A DNA stretch of 49,824 bases from Lederbergia galactosidilytica (GTDB lineage Bacteria > Bacillota > Bacilli > Bacillales > Bacillaceae_C), in assembly GCF_017873565.1 (NCBI RefSeq), contig NZ_JAGGKH010000027.1:1-49824 (forward strand), read 5' to 3'. Shown here in pieces: positions 15,444 through 23,107 of the stretch. The position numbers and the translations under genes are program-made. The number at the start of each line of letters is the position of its first letter. The stretch's first letter is position 1. The notes beneath the pieces are model-generated. The model did not search any database. It saw nothing but the letters and a program-made list of their open reading frames with translations, and was not told where the DNA came from.

Positions 15444-15995
15444 ATGTTGGATTCGAAAAGAGAAAATAAGAAACAACTACTTTTAGAGACCGCAAAAAAA
15501 TTACTAATTTCAGGTGAATTAGCTACTCTTACACTAGATGCTATTGCTAAAACGGCAAATGTAAGTAAAGGTGGACTCCTTTATCATTTTCCGACAAAAG
15601 AAGTTCTATTAAATGAACTAGCCACTTCCATTTTCGCAAAAATGCAGGAGCGTTTTTTAGAAATTGCAGAACAAATACCTATTAATCCCTCACGCTATAC
15701 TACCGCTCTCATTCAAGTGACTAAAGAGGATTTATTAGCCAATGCCGAGTTAAATGTTGCTCTTCTCGCCCAAACAGCCATCTCTGCAGATTTAAAAAAG
15801 CAAGTATCCAAGCTATATCTGCAAATATTGGCCTATTTGGATCAAGACCAACTCATTGAATCGAAAAAGCAAATTACTCGTCTTGCTTTAGATGGCTTAT
15901 ATTACAATCAATTATTTATGGTCGTTCCCCCTTCGAGAGAAGAAATAGATAAGACTTTACATCATTTAAAAGAATTTATAACGGAGGAAACGTAA
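15444..15995 (+). CDS. TetR family regulator of the SMR pair
   Basis: A dimeric repressor with an N-terminal TetR helix-turn-helix: TLDAIAKTANVSKGGLLYHFPTK at about residues 29-51. The 130-residue C-terminal ligand domain is variable. Its stop codon TAA is immediately followed by the ATG of the first SMR gene, so the three genes form one transcript. The inverted repeat 19 bases upstream is its likely own operator. Ligands would be the cationic compounds exported by the pump, which is inference from genetic context. Confidence 0.88.
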   Translation: MLDSKRENKKQLLLETAKKLLISGELATLTLDAIAKTANVSKGGLLYHFPTKEVLLNELATSIFAKMQERFLEIAEQIPINPSRYTTALIQVTKEDLLANAELNVALLAQTAISADLKKQVSKLYLQILAYLDQDQLIESKKQITRLALDGLYYNQLFMVVPPSREEIDKTLHHLKEFITEET

Positions 15996-16310
15996 ATGGG
16001 ATATATGTGGCTTGCTATCGCGGTGATTGCTGAAGTAATCGGAAGCTCTTTATTAAAATTAACTGATGGCTTTAAGCGTTTATTCCCTACGCTTGGTGTC
16101 ATCGTTGGCTATGCTTTAGCTTTTTATGCATTATCCCTTTCATTGAAAGAGATACCGCTTGGAATTGCATACGCCATTTGGGCGGGAGTGGGAACCGCAT
16201 TAACAGCCCTCGTAGGGATCATCTTCTACAAAGAAACTATTCATACTAAAAAAGCCATTGGTATTCTGTTCATTATCGGTGGCGTCGTCCTATTAAATAA
16301 AGGAGTATAG
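15996..16310 (+). CDS. Paired SMR efflux subunit 1
   Basis: A four-helix small multidrug resistance protein of 104 residues. The conserved membrane Glu is in LAIAVIAEVIGSSLLKLTDGF (Glu13), the residue that binds proton and cationic drug. The IPLGIAYAIWAGVGTALTA signature in the third helix is intact. Like EbrA/EbrB or YkkC/YkkD it is probably a heterodimer with the next gene, 6 bases downstream. Expected role: proton-coupled export of lipophilic cations, or of guanidinium-like compounds. Confidence 0.85.
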   Translation: MGYMWLAIAVIAEVIGSSLLKLTDGFKRLFPTLGVIVGYALAFYALSLSLKEIPLGIAYAIWAGVGTALTALVGIIFYKETIHTKKAIGILFIIGGVVLLNKGV

Positions 16311-16316
16311 CATTCT

Positions 16317-16661
16317 ATGAAAGGATATATTTTATTAAGTATTGCCATTATTTCAGAGGTTTTTGCCACTTTATGTTTAAAGATTTCAAACGGATTTGCC
16401 CATTTACTTCCCTCGATTGGGGTTGTGTTAGGCTATGGCCTCGCCTTCTATCTTTTAAGTCAATCTCTTGCCTATATGTCCCTTAGTCTGGCTTATGCTG
16501 TATGGTCAGGGGTTGGAACAGCTTTAACAGCGATCTTGGGAATTCTTATCTTTGCTGATCCACTTAGTTTCTGGGTTATCTTCGGTATTGCTTGCATCAT
16601 TTTCGGAGTGGTGCTGATGAATACATCTAAGTCGCCATCTAAAGAGAAAGCTACCTCATAA
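16317..16661 (+). CDS. Paired SMR efflux subunit 2
   Basis: Second half of the pair, 114 residues, with the conserved Glu in LLSIAIISEVFATLCLKISNGF (Glu14) and a SLSLAYAVWSGVGTALTA block. Compared with the first subunit it has a longer hydrophilic tail, TSKSPSKEKATS, as usual for one partner of EbrAB-type pairs. This asymmetry supports dual opposite topology in the heterodimer. It is separated by 6 bases from subunit 1, and its stop overlaps the terminator stem. Confidence 0.85.
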   Translation: MKGYILLSIAIISEVFATLCLKISNGFAHLLPSIGVVLGYGLAFYLLSQSLAYMSLSLAYAVWSGVGTALTAILGILIFADPLSFWVIFGIACIIFGVVLMNTSKSPSKEKATS

Positions 16662-16673
16662 TTGGCTTTCTCT
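16643..16673 (+). terminator. Bidirectional terminator of the SMR operon and the DUF2332 gene
   Basis: AGAGAAAGC at 16643-16651 pairs with GCTTTCTCT at 16665-16673. It lies between two convergent genes and can serve both; the 5' arm lies within the end of the SMR gene. Confidence 0.65.
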
Positions 16674-16691
16674 CTTCTTATTATATTAATG

Positions 16692-17726
16692 TTATAACTT
16701 CCAGCTAAACCATCTTCCATGCCCATCTGTTTGTGCTAGGATTTCGTTATATTCAATCCCTCTGATGAATGAATCAAGATGAAGGTCCCTATCCCATATA
16801 TTATTATAAAGATGAAAGACATCCCTTTTATTCCCCATACGCTTCACATGCTCTAATAATATTTGTTTGCGCTCTACTGGAATTTGATTCGCCACATGTG
16901 TGTGGAACACACATATTGCCGAATCATCCGGAATTTTCTCCATAAGATATGGAAGTTGTTCAATTCCATCCCCTTCTATTAATTGAAGTTTCTTCCTATT
17001 TTTCCTGAGACATGCTGAAGCTTGTTTGAATAGCTCTCGTCTTTCCACATGTTCCGGCCAGATCAAAGCATTTAACCACAACGCATCATCAGCATCTGTA
17101 AGGTCATTGATATGCAAATCTAGCCCATATCTATGCAGAACCGGTGGATTGAATTGGTAAAAAATTGGCCTATGTTCCCCGACAATCTCACATTGAATAT
17201 GAACAGCCGATTTATGATCACCATACAATTCACCCGCATTATAAGAATAAGAATATTTATCCCATAAAAGCTGAAACCCCGCACTCGTTCCAATTTCTAT
17301 TAGCGCCAAAGGCTTTTTAGCTTTGGCAAAAATGTAAGAGAAAGATGGATAGAGATATCCACAGCGTCTTACTTCATTCGTCTGAACCATTTTTTCCTGT
17401 AATATAGATTGTATGGACTTACTATTTGTTAAACAAAAGTCCTTGAAGAAAGGAAAAGAGTTCCTTAAGTTTTTTGGTTTTTCGGCAATATTAGGATAAA
17501 AACTACTTACAATATGTTCTTTTCCCTGAAGGAGAATATAATGAACAGCTCCGAAAAATAAATTGGGAATTGGTTGCCCTTCCCGAGCGTATGAACTCAG
17601 TTTAAGCAGTTCATCATCGTTAGCGATTTTCAGTGCCAGATGTTCGTATAATTCACTTGAACTTGCACATTCCCGTTCAGCAAAAGCCTTAAAGTGATCA
17701 GATAAGCGTTTTTTCTCCATTTTCAT
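16692..17726 (-). CDS. DUF2332 family protein
   Basis: A soluble 344-residue protein of the DUF2332 family, function unknown. The conserved blocks YPSFSYIFAKAKKPLALIEIG TSAG (joined) and the WDRDLH region are visible. The middle part LIEIGTSAGFQLLWDKY resembles the glycine-rich motif I of Rossmann-like methyltransferases, so an S-adenosylmethionine enzyme is possible. That is inference. Three in-frame ATGs lie near the start; I use the one at 17726, with AAGGATGGGG upstream. It is transcribed toward the SMR operon and shares its terminator. Confidence 0.75.
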   Translation of the reverse strand: MKMEKKRLSDHFKAFAERECASSSELYEHLALKIANDDELLKLSSYAREGQPIPNLFFGAVHYILLQGKEHIVSSFYPNIAEKPKNLRNSFPFFKDFCLTNSKSIQSILQEKMVQTNEVRRCGYLYPSFSYIFAKAKKPLALIEIGTSAGFQLLWDKYSYSYNAGELYGDHKSAVHIQCEIVGEHRPIFYQFNPPVLHRYGLDLHINDLTDADDALWLNALIWPEHVERRELFKQASACLRKNRKKLQLIEGDGIEQLPYLMEKIPDDSAICVFHTHVANQIPVERKQILLEHVKRMGNKRDVFHLYNNIWDRDLHLDSFIRGIEYNEILAQTDGHGRWFSWKL

Positions 17727-17871
17727 CCCCATCCTTGAAAACTTTCAAACCATACTAAGGTGACTCTGTATATCTCCTTTCCTTTAGTCAGTTTGTTCTA
17801 TTTAACTTCATGCGTTAACAATCCAAATTAAAATTAGGGCTCTCCCCATAATCTCAATTACCAGCAACTTG

Positions 17872-19158
17872 CTACCCTTCCCGTTGAATAACTAGACTAT
17901 TTTCATCTAAAGATTTTGTTGGGGGAAGATTTCGAACTTCCGTATTTATTAGCCAACATATCGCAACAATTAAAACAGTGATGCCTGAACAAATAACGAC
18001 AAGGACGCTTCCGATCCATGCCCCCACACTGCCACCTAGCAAGGAGCCGACAGGAGCAGCCATCGCTGAAAGACTGGTTGCTGCAGTAATAATGCGTCCA
18101 ATTAAATGTTTGGGGGCTATTTTTTGTAGCATTGTAAAGACAAGCACATTTAATGCCCCAGCTGGAATCCAGGAAATCATATAAAGGACTAATGTCAGCC
18201 ATGCAACTGGCATCAAGGCAGAAAGCGTCCATAGTGATCCAGAGATTAAATAACCAAATGCATACAATTTCCCAATTGGAATTTGCTCCAATTTTAATAA
18301 CGGTGCTATAAGTGCACCGGATAAGCTACCAAAAGCAGACGCCATTAACAAAAAGCCAACATACTGTGCTCCACCTATCACTTCACCGAATGCAGGAAAC
18401 ACAGCTAATGTCGCCGCACTGACAAGGTTCAGAATAATAGCACCATACAGTAATTTAGCGATAAAACTTTTAAACATAGTCGTTATTCCTTCTTGCAAGT
18501 CCTGTATATAATTCTGCATAGTCGTTTTAAAACCCTTTTTACGAATAGTCTTTTCTGTTTCCACTTTAGCCACAGATCTATTAGGAAGACGAATAAAAGA
18601 AAAGATCATTGCACCAATTAAAAAAGCAATCGAGTTTACCATATATAAAGAAAATGGACCGATCACGACAAACAGAATTCCCGCCAAACCATTAAAGGTG
18701 ATGTCCACTCCTTGATAGGCAATGGTAAAAAGTGAGTTTCCTTTTGTAAGTTTTTCTTCAGGAAGGACTTCTGGTAGTGCCGCCAGTTGGGCTGGAAAAA
18801 TTAACACATTGAAAACAGAAATGATCGGCGTCAAAATGAGTACGAGTGCAACAGAGAGATAGTCTAAATAATAAGCAAGTGGAATAACTAGCAATAGTCC
18901 AGACTGAATCAGTTGTGTACGGATAAGTAAAGAACGAATGGGAATTCGATCGATAAGTGGTCCTGCACTAAATTCAACGATTCGTGGTAAAATCGATAAA
19001 AATCCGGCTAACCCTGTATAGAAAGTGGAACCTCCAAGTTGAAAAATTAAGAGCATGGCAGCTACTCCATATAAACTGTCACCTATATTTGAAATCATTC
19101 TGCCAAAAAACATTAAGCTAAAATTCCGATATTTAAAAATTCCCATTTTTATATCCAC
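17872..19158 (-). CDS. MFS transporter
   Basis: A 12-helix major facilitator superfamily permease of 428 residues, probably a drug or solute exporter. The N-terminus YRNFSLMFFGRMISNIGDSLYG and the loop LIDRIPIRSLLIRTQ carry the typical MFS motif A region, here with RIPIR in place of the usual RxGRR. A second repeat starts near the middle, after the cytoplasmic loop with KTIRKKGFKTTMQNYIQDL. It follows an ArsR-type regulator gene, 64 bases away, in the same direction, so the pair is a likely operon. Confidence 0.85.
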   Translation of the reverse strand: MDIKMGIFKYRNFSLMFFGRMISNIGDSLYGVAAMLLIFQLGGSTFYTGLAGFLSILPRIVEFSAGPLIDRIPIRSLLIRTQLIQSGLLLVIPLAYYLDYLSVALVLILTPIISVFNVLIFPAQLAALPEVLPEEKLTKGNSLFTIAYQGVDITFNGLAGILFVVIGPFSLYMVNSIAFLIGAMIFSFIRLPNRSVAKVETEKTIRKKGFKTTMQNYIQDLQEGITTMFKSFIAKLLYGAIILNLVSAATLAVFPAFGEVIGGAQYVGFLLMASAFGSLSGALIAPLLKLEQIPIGKLYAFGYLISGSLWTLSALMPVAWLTLVLYMISWIPAGALNVLVFTMLQKIAPKHLIGRIITAATSLSAMAAPVGSLLGGSVGAWIGSVLVVICSGITVLIVAICWLINTEVRNLPPTKSLDENSLVIQREG

Positions 19159-19222
19159 TCACTTCATCAGATTTTATCCCACTTTAACAATCAGTATGAA
19201 CTTCGGTGATTCAAATTTCTCG

Positions 19223-19726
19223 TTATTTTTCTTCTTCTGTTTTCTCTTTTCTGGAAACTAAGGTAAAGTCCATCACGAACTCTTCTTCGCTGATATAATC
19301 AGCTGCCGTTGTCTTGACAATCCACTTTTCCATCAGTTCTTGCACTTCTTCAAATAGACGTTCTTTGTCTTCTTCCTTTAGTTGTAATGCGGCATTCATG
19401 CTTCGTCTTGATGTGGATTTATAGTTTGGATCTAGTTCAGGATAGACTCCTCCTTCACTCTCAAACGATTTCGCCCGTGAGATATAATACTTTTCAATTA
19501 CACCTCCAACTCGTTTTTCCTCCACTAGGTCGATTAACTTTCCCTGATGTAACTTTTGCATGTGATAATGAACATTACCTGGTGTTTCACCAATCTGTGT
19601 CGCAACTTGCTTTGTCGTCTTAGGTGTTTCAAGTAGCACGCCCAGAATTTTAACTCGTAATGTACTCCCTAATAATTTCGATTGTTCAACAGAAAGTGGT
19701 AAAGGTGGATTATTTCTTTTTTTCAT
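19223..19726 (-). CDS. ArsR-type winged-helix regulator
   Basis: A 167-residue repressor-like protein. The winged helix is clear: LRVKILGVLLETPKTTKQVA, TQIGETPGNVHYHMQKLHQG and KLIDLVEEKRVGGVIEKYY. The C-terminal half is a helical sensor domain (about residues 95-165). The start ATG at 19726 has GGAG 10 bases upstream; an overlapping ATG is out of frame. No Cys pair of metal sensors is present, so it probably senses an organic ligand. It most likely regulates itself and the MFS gene downstream. Confidence 0.8.
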   Translation of the reverse strand: MKKRNNPPLPLSVEQSKLLGSTLRVKILGVLLETPKTTKQVATQIGETPGNVHYHMQKLHQGKLIDLVEEKRVGGVIEKYYISRAKSFESEGGVYPELDPNYKSTSRRSMNAALQLKEEDKERLFEEVQELMEKWIVKTTAADYISEEEFVMDFTLVSRKEKTEEEK

Positions 19727-19777
19727 CCCATTTGTCTCCTTCCTTATATTTGTTAGGAATTTATAATCTATTTTTTT

Positions 19778-19805
19778 AGTTCGATCTACATAATTTTACC
19801 GAACT
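19778..19805. promoter_or_regulatory. Possible operator of the ArsR-MFS operon
   Basis: AGTTCG at 19778-19783 and CGAACT at 19800-19805 form an inverted repeat with 16 bases between arms, about 52 bases upstream of the regulator start. The spacing is unusual for one dimer site, so it is tentative. Confidence 0.4.
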
Positions 19806-20333
19806 GTTTTTTTAGATCATCTTTAGTGTATGCTCTCCTCCTTCTTTTGTAAACCCCTTTTTAACTGAATATTGAATTTGACAGCAAGACTAATTTGGCT
19901 AAGGGGAATTCTTGGTATTCTCTAAAGCTTCTAGTTGCGGGCCCGTTAATACGGGATAAATTTTATTTTTGCCACAAAAAACAATCATGAGAGCATGCTC
20001 CCAACCCAAACAAAAAAAGAATCCCCTTTAAATTGGATTCTTGTATAGCCCATTCAATCAAGCTCTATGCATCCCCCAAGACAATGCAGTTTCCTTAAAT
20101 AATCGGTGTCAGGCCGGAGTCTGCAAAACTGAAAATTAATAATATCCCATATGAGGTAATCCTTCGAGTAGCGGTTTTATCAATTAGCCTATTTTTCATT
20201 CTAATTCCCAGTTCCTTCAAATGTGGAAAGTAAAGCCATGTTTATACATTGAATCCTGACGAGCATAATCTGAAAAGCATCTTCTTCTCTTTTCCCTCTT
20301 TCCATCTCCGAGTTTGCTCCTCCCACTCCTATC
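19806..20333. other. Intergenic stretch between the MFS operon and the AraC-GH39 gene
   Basis: No convincing gene. It includes a CGGTGTCAGGCCGGAG block at about 20104 of the type often dispersed in Bacillus genomes, and several AT-rich promoter-like stretches that I cannot assign. Confidence 0.35.
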
Positions 20334-20384
20334 ATGTACATTAGTATAAAAGAATTACCCTTCACTAGGCAGGTGACTTTCGTT

Positions 20385-22877
20385 ATGGAACAAAAATATG
20401 AGTTTATCGAACTCCATGAAAATTTACCATTTAAAATGTTTATTAATAGTGTTCATTCGATTCCTTTTCATTGGCATAAGGAAATCGAGCTTATTTTTGT
20501 CGTCAAGGGCTCGATTAATTTAATAGTGGAAAGCAAACCATACATATTAAATGAGCGAGATATTATAGTGATTAATAGTATGGACGTTCATAAAATCGAT
20601 AAAACAGATACAGAAAATGTACTGTTAACGCTACAAGTTGATCCGGAATTAGCCAATGATACTCCAGAATTGGAAAAAATCATTTTCCATTGTCATTCTC
20701 AAGATTCCCAACACCAAGAAAACTATGATACGATTCGGGAATATCTCGCCCAAATGGCTTGGGAACTTAATAAAAGGGCTAAGGGATACCAGGCCAATCT
20801 GATGGGTATCCTTTATTTATTAATTGGTCACCTTATGCGCTCTTTTCCTTATGAAGTGAAGGATTCAGAAATTATCCAGGCCAATCATCATGATATGGAA
20901 CGGTTAAGCCGCATTATTTATTATATCGATGAAAATTATATGCAGAAACTATCATTAAAAGAAATGGCAGAACAAGTGCATCTTAGCTTTTACTATTTTT
21001 CTCATTTTTTTAAAGATAAGATGGGCCTGTCCTTTAAAAAATATTTAACGCTTGTCCGATTAGATAAGGCAGCCAATCAGTTATTGGAAACAGATAAAAG
21101 TATCTTAGATATTTCCCTTGATTGCGGTTTCGCTAATAATAAGGCATTTAATAAAAGCTTTAAAGAAAAGTATAACATGACACCAAGTGAGTATCGCCAG
21201 CAAAATAAACATGATTCACAAGTTCCAGCGTTATTTCCTACAGCCCTAAAAAAAGCAAGTGCGGGAACTTATTTAGATGTAGCAAAAACAAATGACCTAG
21301 CGACTTTGTTTGAGTATTTACCTAGTAAAAAACCATCATTTACTGGCCATCTTTCTACTGTTAAGCTATTCCATGTAGAGATAGATACAACCCAGCCAGG
21401 ACAATCTTATCATAAGTATTGGCAAACATTAACAACTGCAGGAAGGGCAGCCGAAGGACTACGTTCCGATTGGCAAGAACAATTCCGCACCTTGAAAGCA
21501 GATTTAGATTTTCAGTATATTCGTTTCCATGGAATTTTTAATGATGAAATGATGGTCTATCACGAATCCTCCGATGGAACAGTTACCTTTAATTGGAATT
21601 ATGTCGATAAATTATATGATTTCCTCATCCAAATGAAGACACGGCCTTTTGTGGAATTAGGCTTTATGCCTTCTAGTTTAAGACGTTCGGATGAGACAAT
21701 ATATTGGTGGAAAGGTAATATTGCTCCACCTCACGATCTAAACAAATGGGTTTATCTAGTAGATAGTTTCGTTCGTCATTGTATACAACGTTATGGTCTA
21801 AACGAAGTTCAGCATTGGTATTTTGAAGTTTGGAATGAACCAGATTTAGAAGGAGTCTGTTGGACTGGAACAAAGGAAGAGTATTTTGAATTTTATCACG
21901 CAACAGCAAATGCCATTAAGTCGATTTCACCTGAATTAACAGTGGGTGGCCCTGCATTAAACTATGGAACTGCTTTGCAAAAAACATGGCTTTCAGATTT
22001 CTTGACCTTTTGTGAGCAAAATGAAGTACCGATTGATTTTATTTCTTTTCATATGTATTCAGAATACATCGATGCGAAAGAACCAATCTCCACTGGTTTA
22101 ACCGAAATCAAGCAAGCTGCTTTTTATCAAGAAATTATTCAAAGTGTACAGGAAACATTAGATCATGCTAACCGCAGGGATTTGGATTTGCATGTGACAG
22201 AGTGGAATTTCTCTCTTTCATCACGGAATCTAATTCATGATACGATGTTTATGGGGCCCTTTATTATTAAGCATGTCCTAGATACAATTGGTAAAGTTCA
22301 ATCATTAGGTTTTTGGACATTTACCGACATATTTGAAGAATTCCTTGCAGGTACCTCCATATTTCATGGCGGGTTTGGCTTGATGAATATGCAAGGATTA
22401 AAAAAGCCTTCCTATTACGCCTATTCTTTGTTGAAGAAACTCGGCTCGCAAATTCTGAAAAATGGAGAACAATACATTATTACAAAACAAAATGAAGACA
22501 TCCAAATCCTTGCCTTTAATTATTGTCATGTCGACCAATTGTTTACCGAAGGAGACTGGTCAGGGATTTCCGAAAAAGATCGCTACAATGTATTTGATTT
22601 AAAAGAACAAATAAGTCTTGAAATCACACTTCACAACCTATCAGGCAATTACAAATATACCCACTATCAGCTAGACCGCAAGCATGGCTCAGTTTTTGAT
22701 GAGTGGTTAGAAATGGGAGCTCCAGAATCTCCATCTATAGAAGAAATAAATTACTTACAAAAAAGAAGTGGTCCAGTGATTCGAACAGAGCACATTGTTC
22801 TTGACTCATCATTCCAAGCAACTATGGAAATCCCTACCTTTGGTGTTCAACTGATCGTTCTGCAAAAAATCATCTAA
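20385..22877 (+). CDS. AraC regulator fused to a GH39 glycosidase domain
   Basis: A single 830-residue protein joining a sensor, a regulator and an enzyme. Residues about 20-95 form an AraC-type cupin (PFHWHKEIELIFVVKGSINL). Residues about 175-285 hold two helix-turn-helices (LSLKEMAEQVHLSFYYFSHF and ILDISLDCGFANNKAFNKSF). From about 325 to the end is a glycoside hydrolase family 39 barrel (beta-xylosidase type). Both catalytic Glu are present: acid/base Glu485 in EVWNEPDLEG and nucleophile Glu606 in HVTEWNFS. I start at the ATG at 20385 with AGGTGA 8 bases upstream; the frame opens at 20334. It is upstream of GH3 and EIIC genes. The domain may bind or hydrolyse an oligosaccharide. Confidence 0.85.
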   Translation: MEQKYEFIELHENLPFKMFINSVHSIPFHWHKEIELIFVVKGSINLIVESKPYILNERDIIVINSMDVHKIDKTDTENVLLTLQVDPELANDTPELEKIIFHCHSQDSQHQENYDTIREYLAQMAWELNKRAKGYQANLMGILYLLIGHLMRSFPYEVKDSEIIQANHHDMERLSRIIYYIDENYMQKLSLKEMAEQVHLSFYYFSHFFKDKMGLSFKKYLTLVRLDKAANQLLETDKSILDISLDCGFANNKAFNKSFKEKYNMTPSEYRQQNKHDSQVPALFPTALKKASAGTYLDVAKTNDLATLFEYLPSKKPSFTGHLSTVKLFHVEIDTTQPGQSYHKYWQTLTTAGRAAEGLRSDWQEQFRTLKADLDFQYIRFHGIFNDEMMVYHESSDGTVTFNWNYVDKLYDFLIQMKTRPFVELGFMPSSLRRSDETIYWWKGNIAPPHDLNKWVYLVDSFVRHCIQRYGLNEVQHWYFEVWNEPDLEGVCWTGTKEEYFEFYHATANAIKSISPELTVGGPALNYGTALQKTWLSDFLTFCEQNEVPIDFISFHMYSEYIDAKEPISTGLTEIKQAAFYQEIIQSVQETLDHANRRDLDLHVTEWNFSLSSRNLIHDTMFMGPFIIKHVLDTIGKVQSLGFWTFTDIFEEFLAGTSIFHGGFGLMNMQGLKKPSYYAYSLLKKLGSQILKNGEQYIITKQNEDIQILAFNYCHVDQLFTEGDWSGISEKDRYNVFDLKEQISLEITLHNLSGNYKYTHYQLDRKHGSVFDEWLEMGAPESPSIEEINYLQKRSGPVIRTEHIVLDSSFQATMEIPTFGVQLIVLQKII

Positions 22878-22884
22878 CCAAAAT

Positions 22885-22918
22885 AAAACATTCTTGCTAA
22901 AACGCAGGGATGTTTTTT
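22885..22918 (+). terminator. Terminator of the AraC-GH39 gene
   Basis: AAAACATTC pairs with GGATGTTTT (one wobble), followed by TT and a T-rich tract. Confidence 0.5.
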
Positions 22919-23005
22919 GCTGTTTTTTATATTTAAGAAAGTGTTTGTACGTCTTTGTTTAAAAAGACAACAAAAAATGCCACGTTTCATAACAAAATTA
23001 GTCAA

Positions 23006-23017
23006 GTAAATGTTTAC
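23006..23017. promoter_or_regulatory. Palindrome before the GH3 gene
   Basis: GTAAA-TG-TTTAC is a perfect inverted repeat about 90 bases upstream of the GH3 start. It could be a regulator site. It is short and AT-rich, so chance is possible. Confidence 0.35.
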
Positions 23018-23107
23018 ACTAATGATTAAAATGTGAGTGTAAGCAATTTTCTAAGATAAGGTTAGCAAAAAAATATATTCGATCGGTTTCTAGATAGGAG
23101 ATGAAGA

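Noticed and set aside
23006-23050. Catabolite (cre) site before the GH3 gene
   Set aside because: The candidate differs from the cre consensus at several fixed positions, so I list only a generic palindrome.
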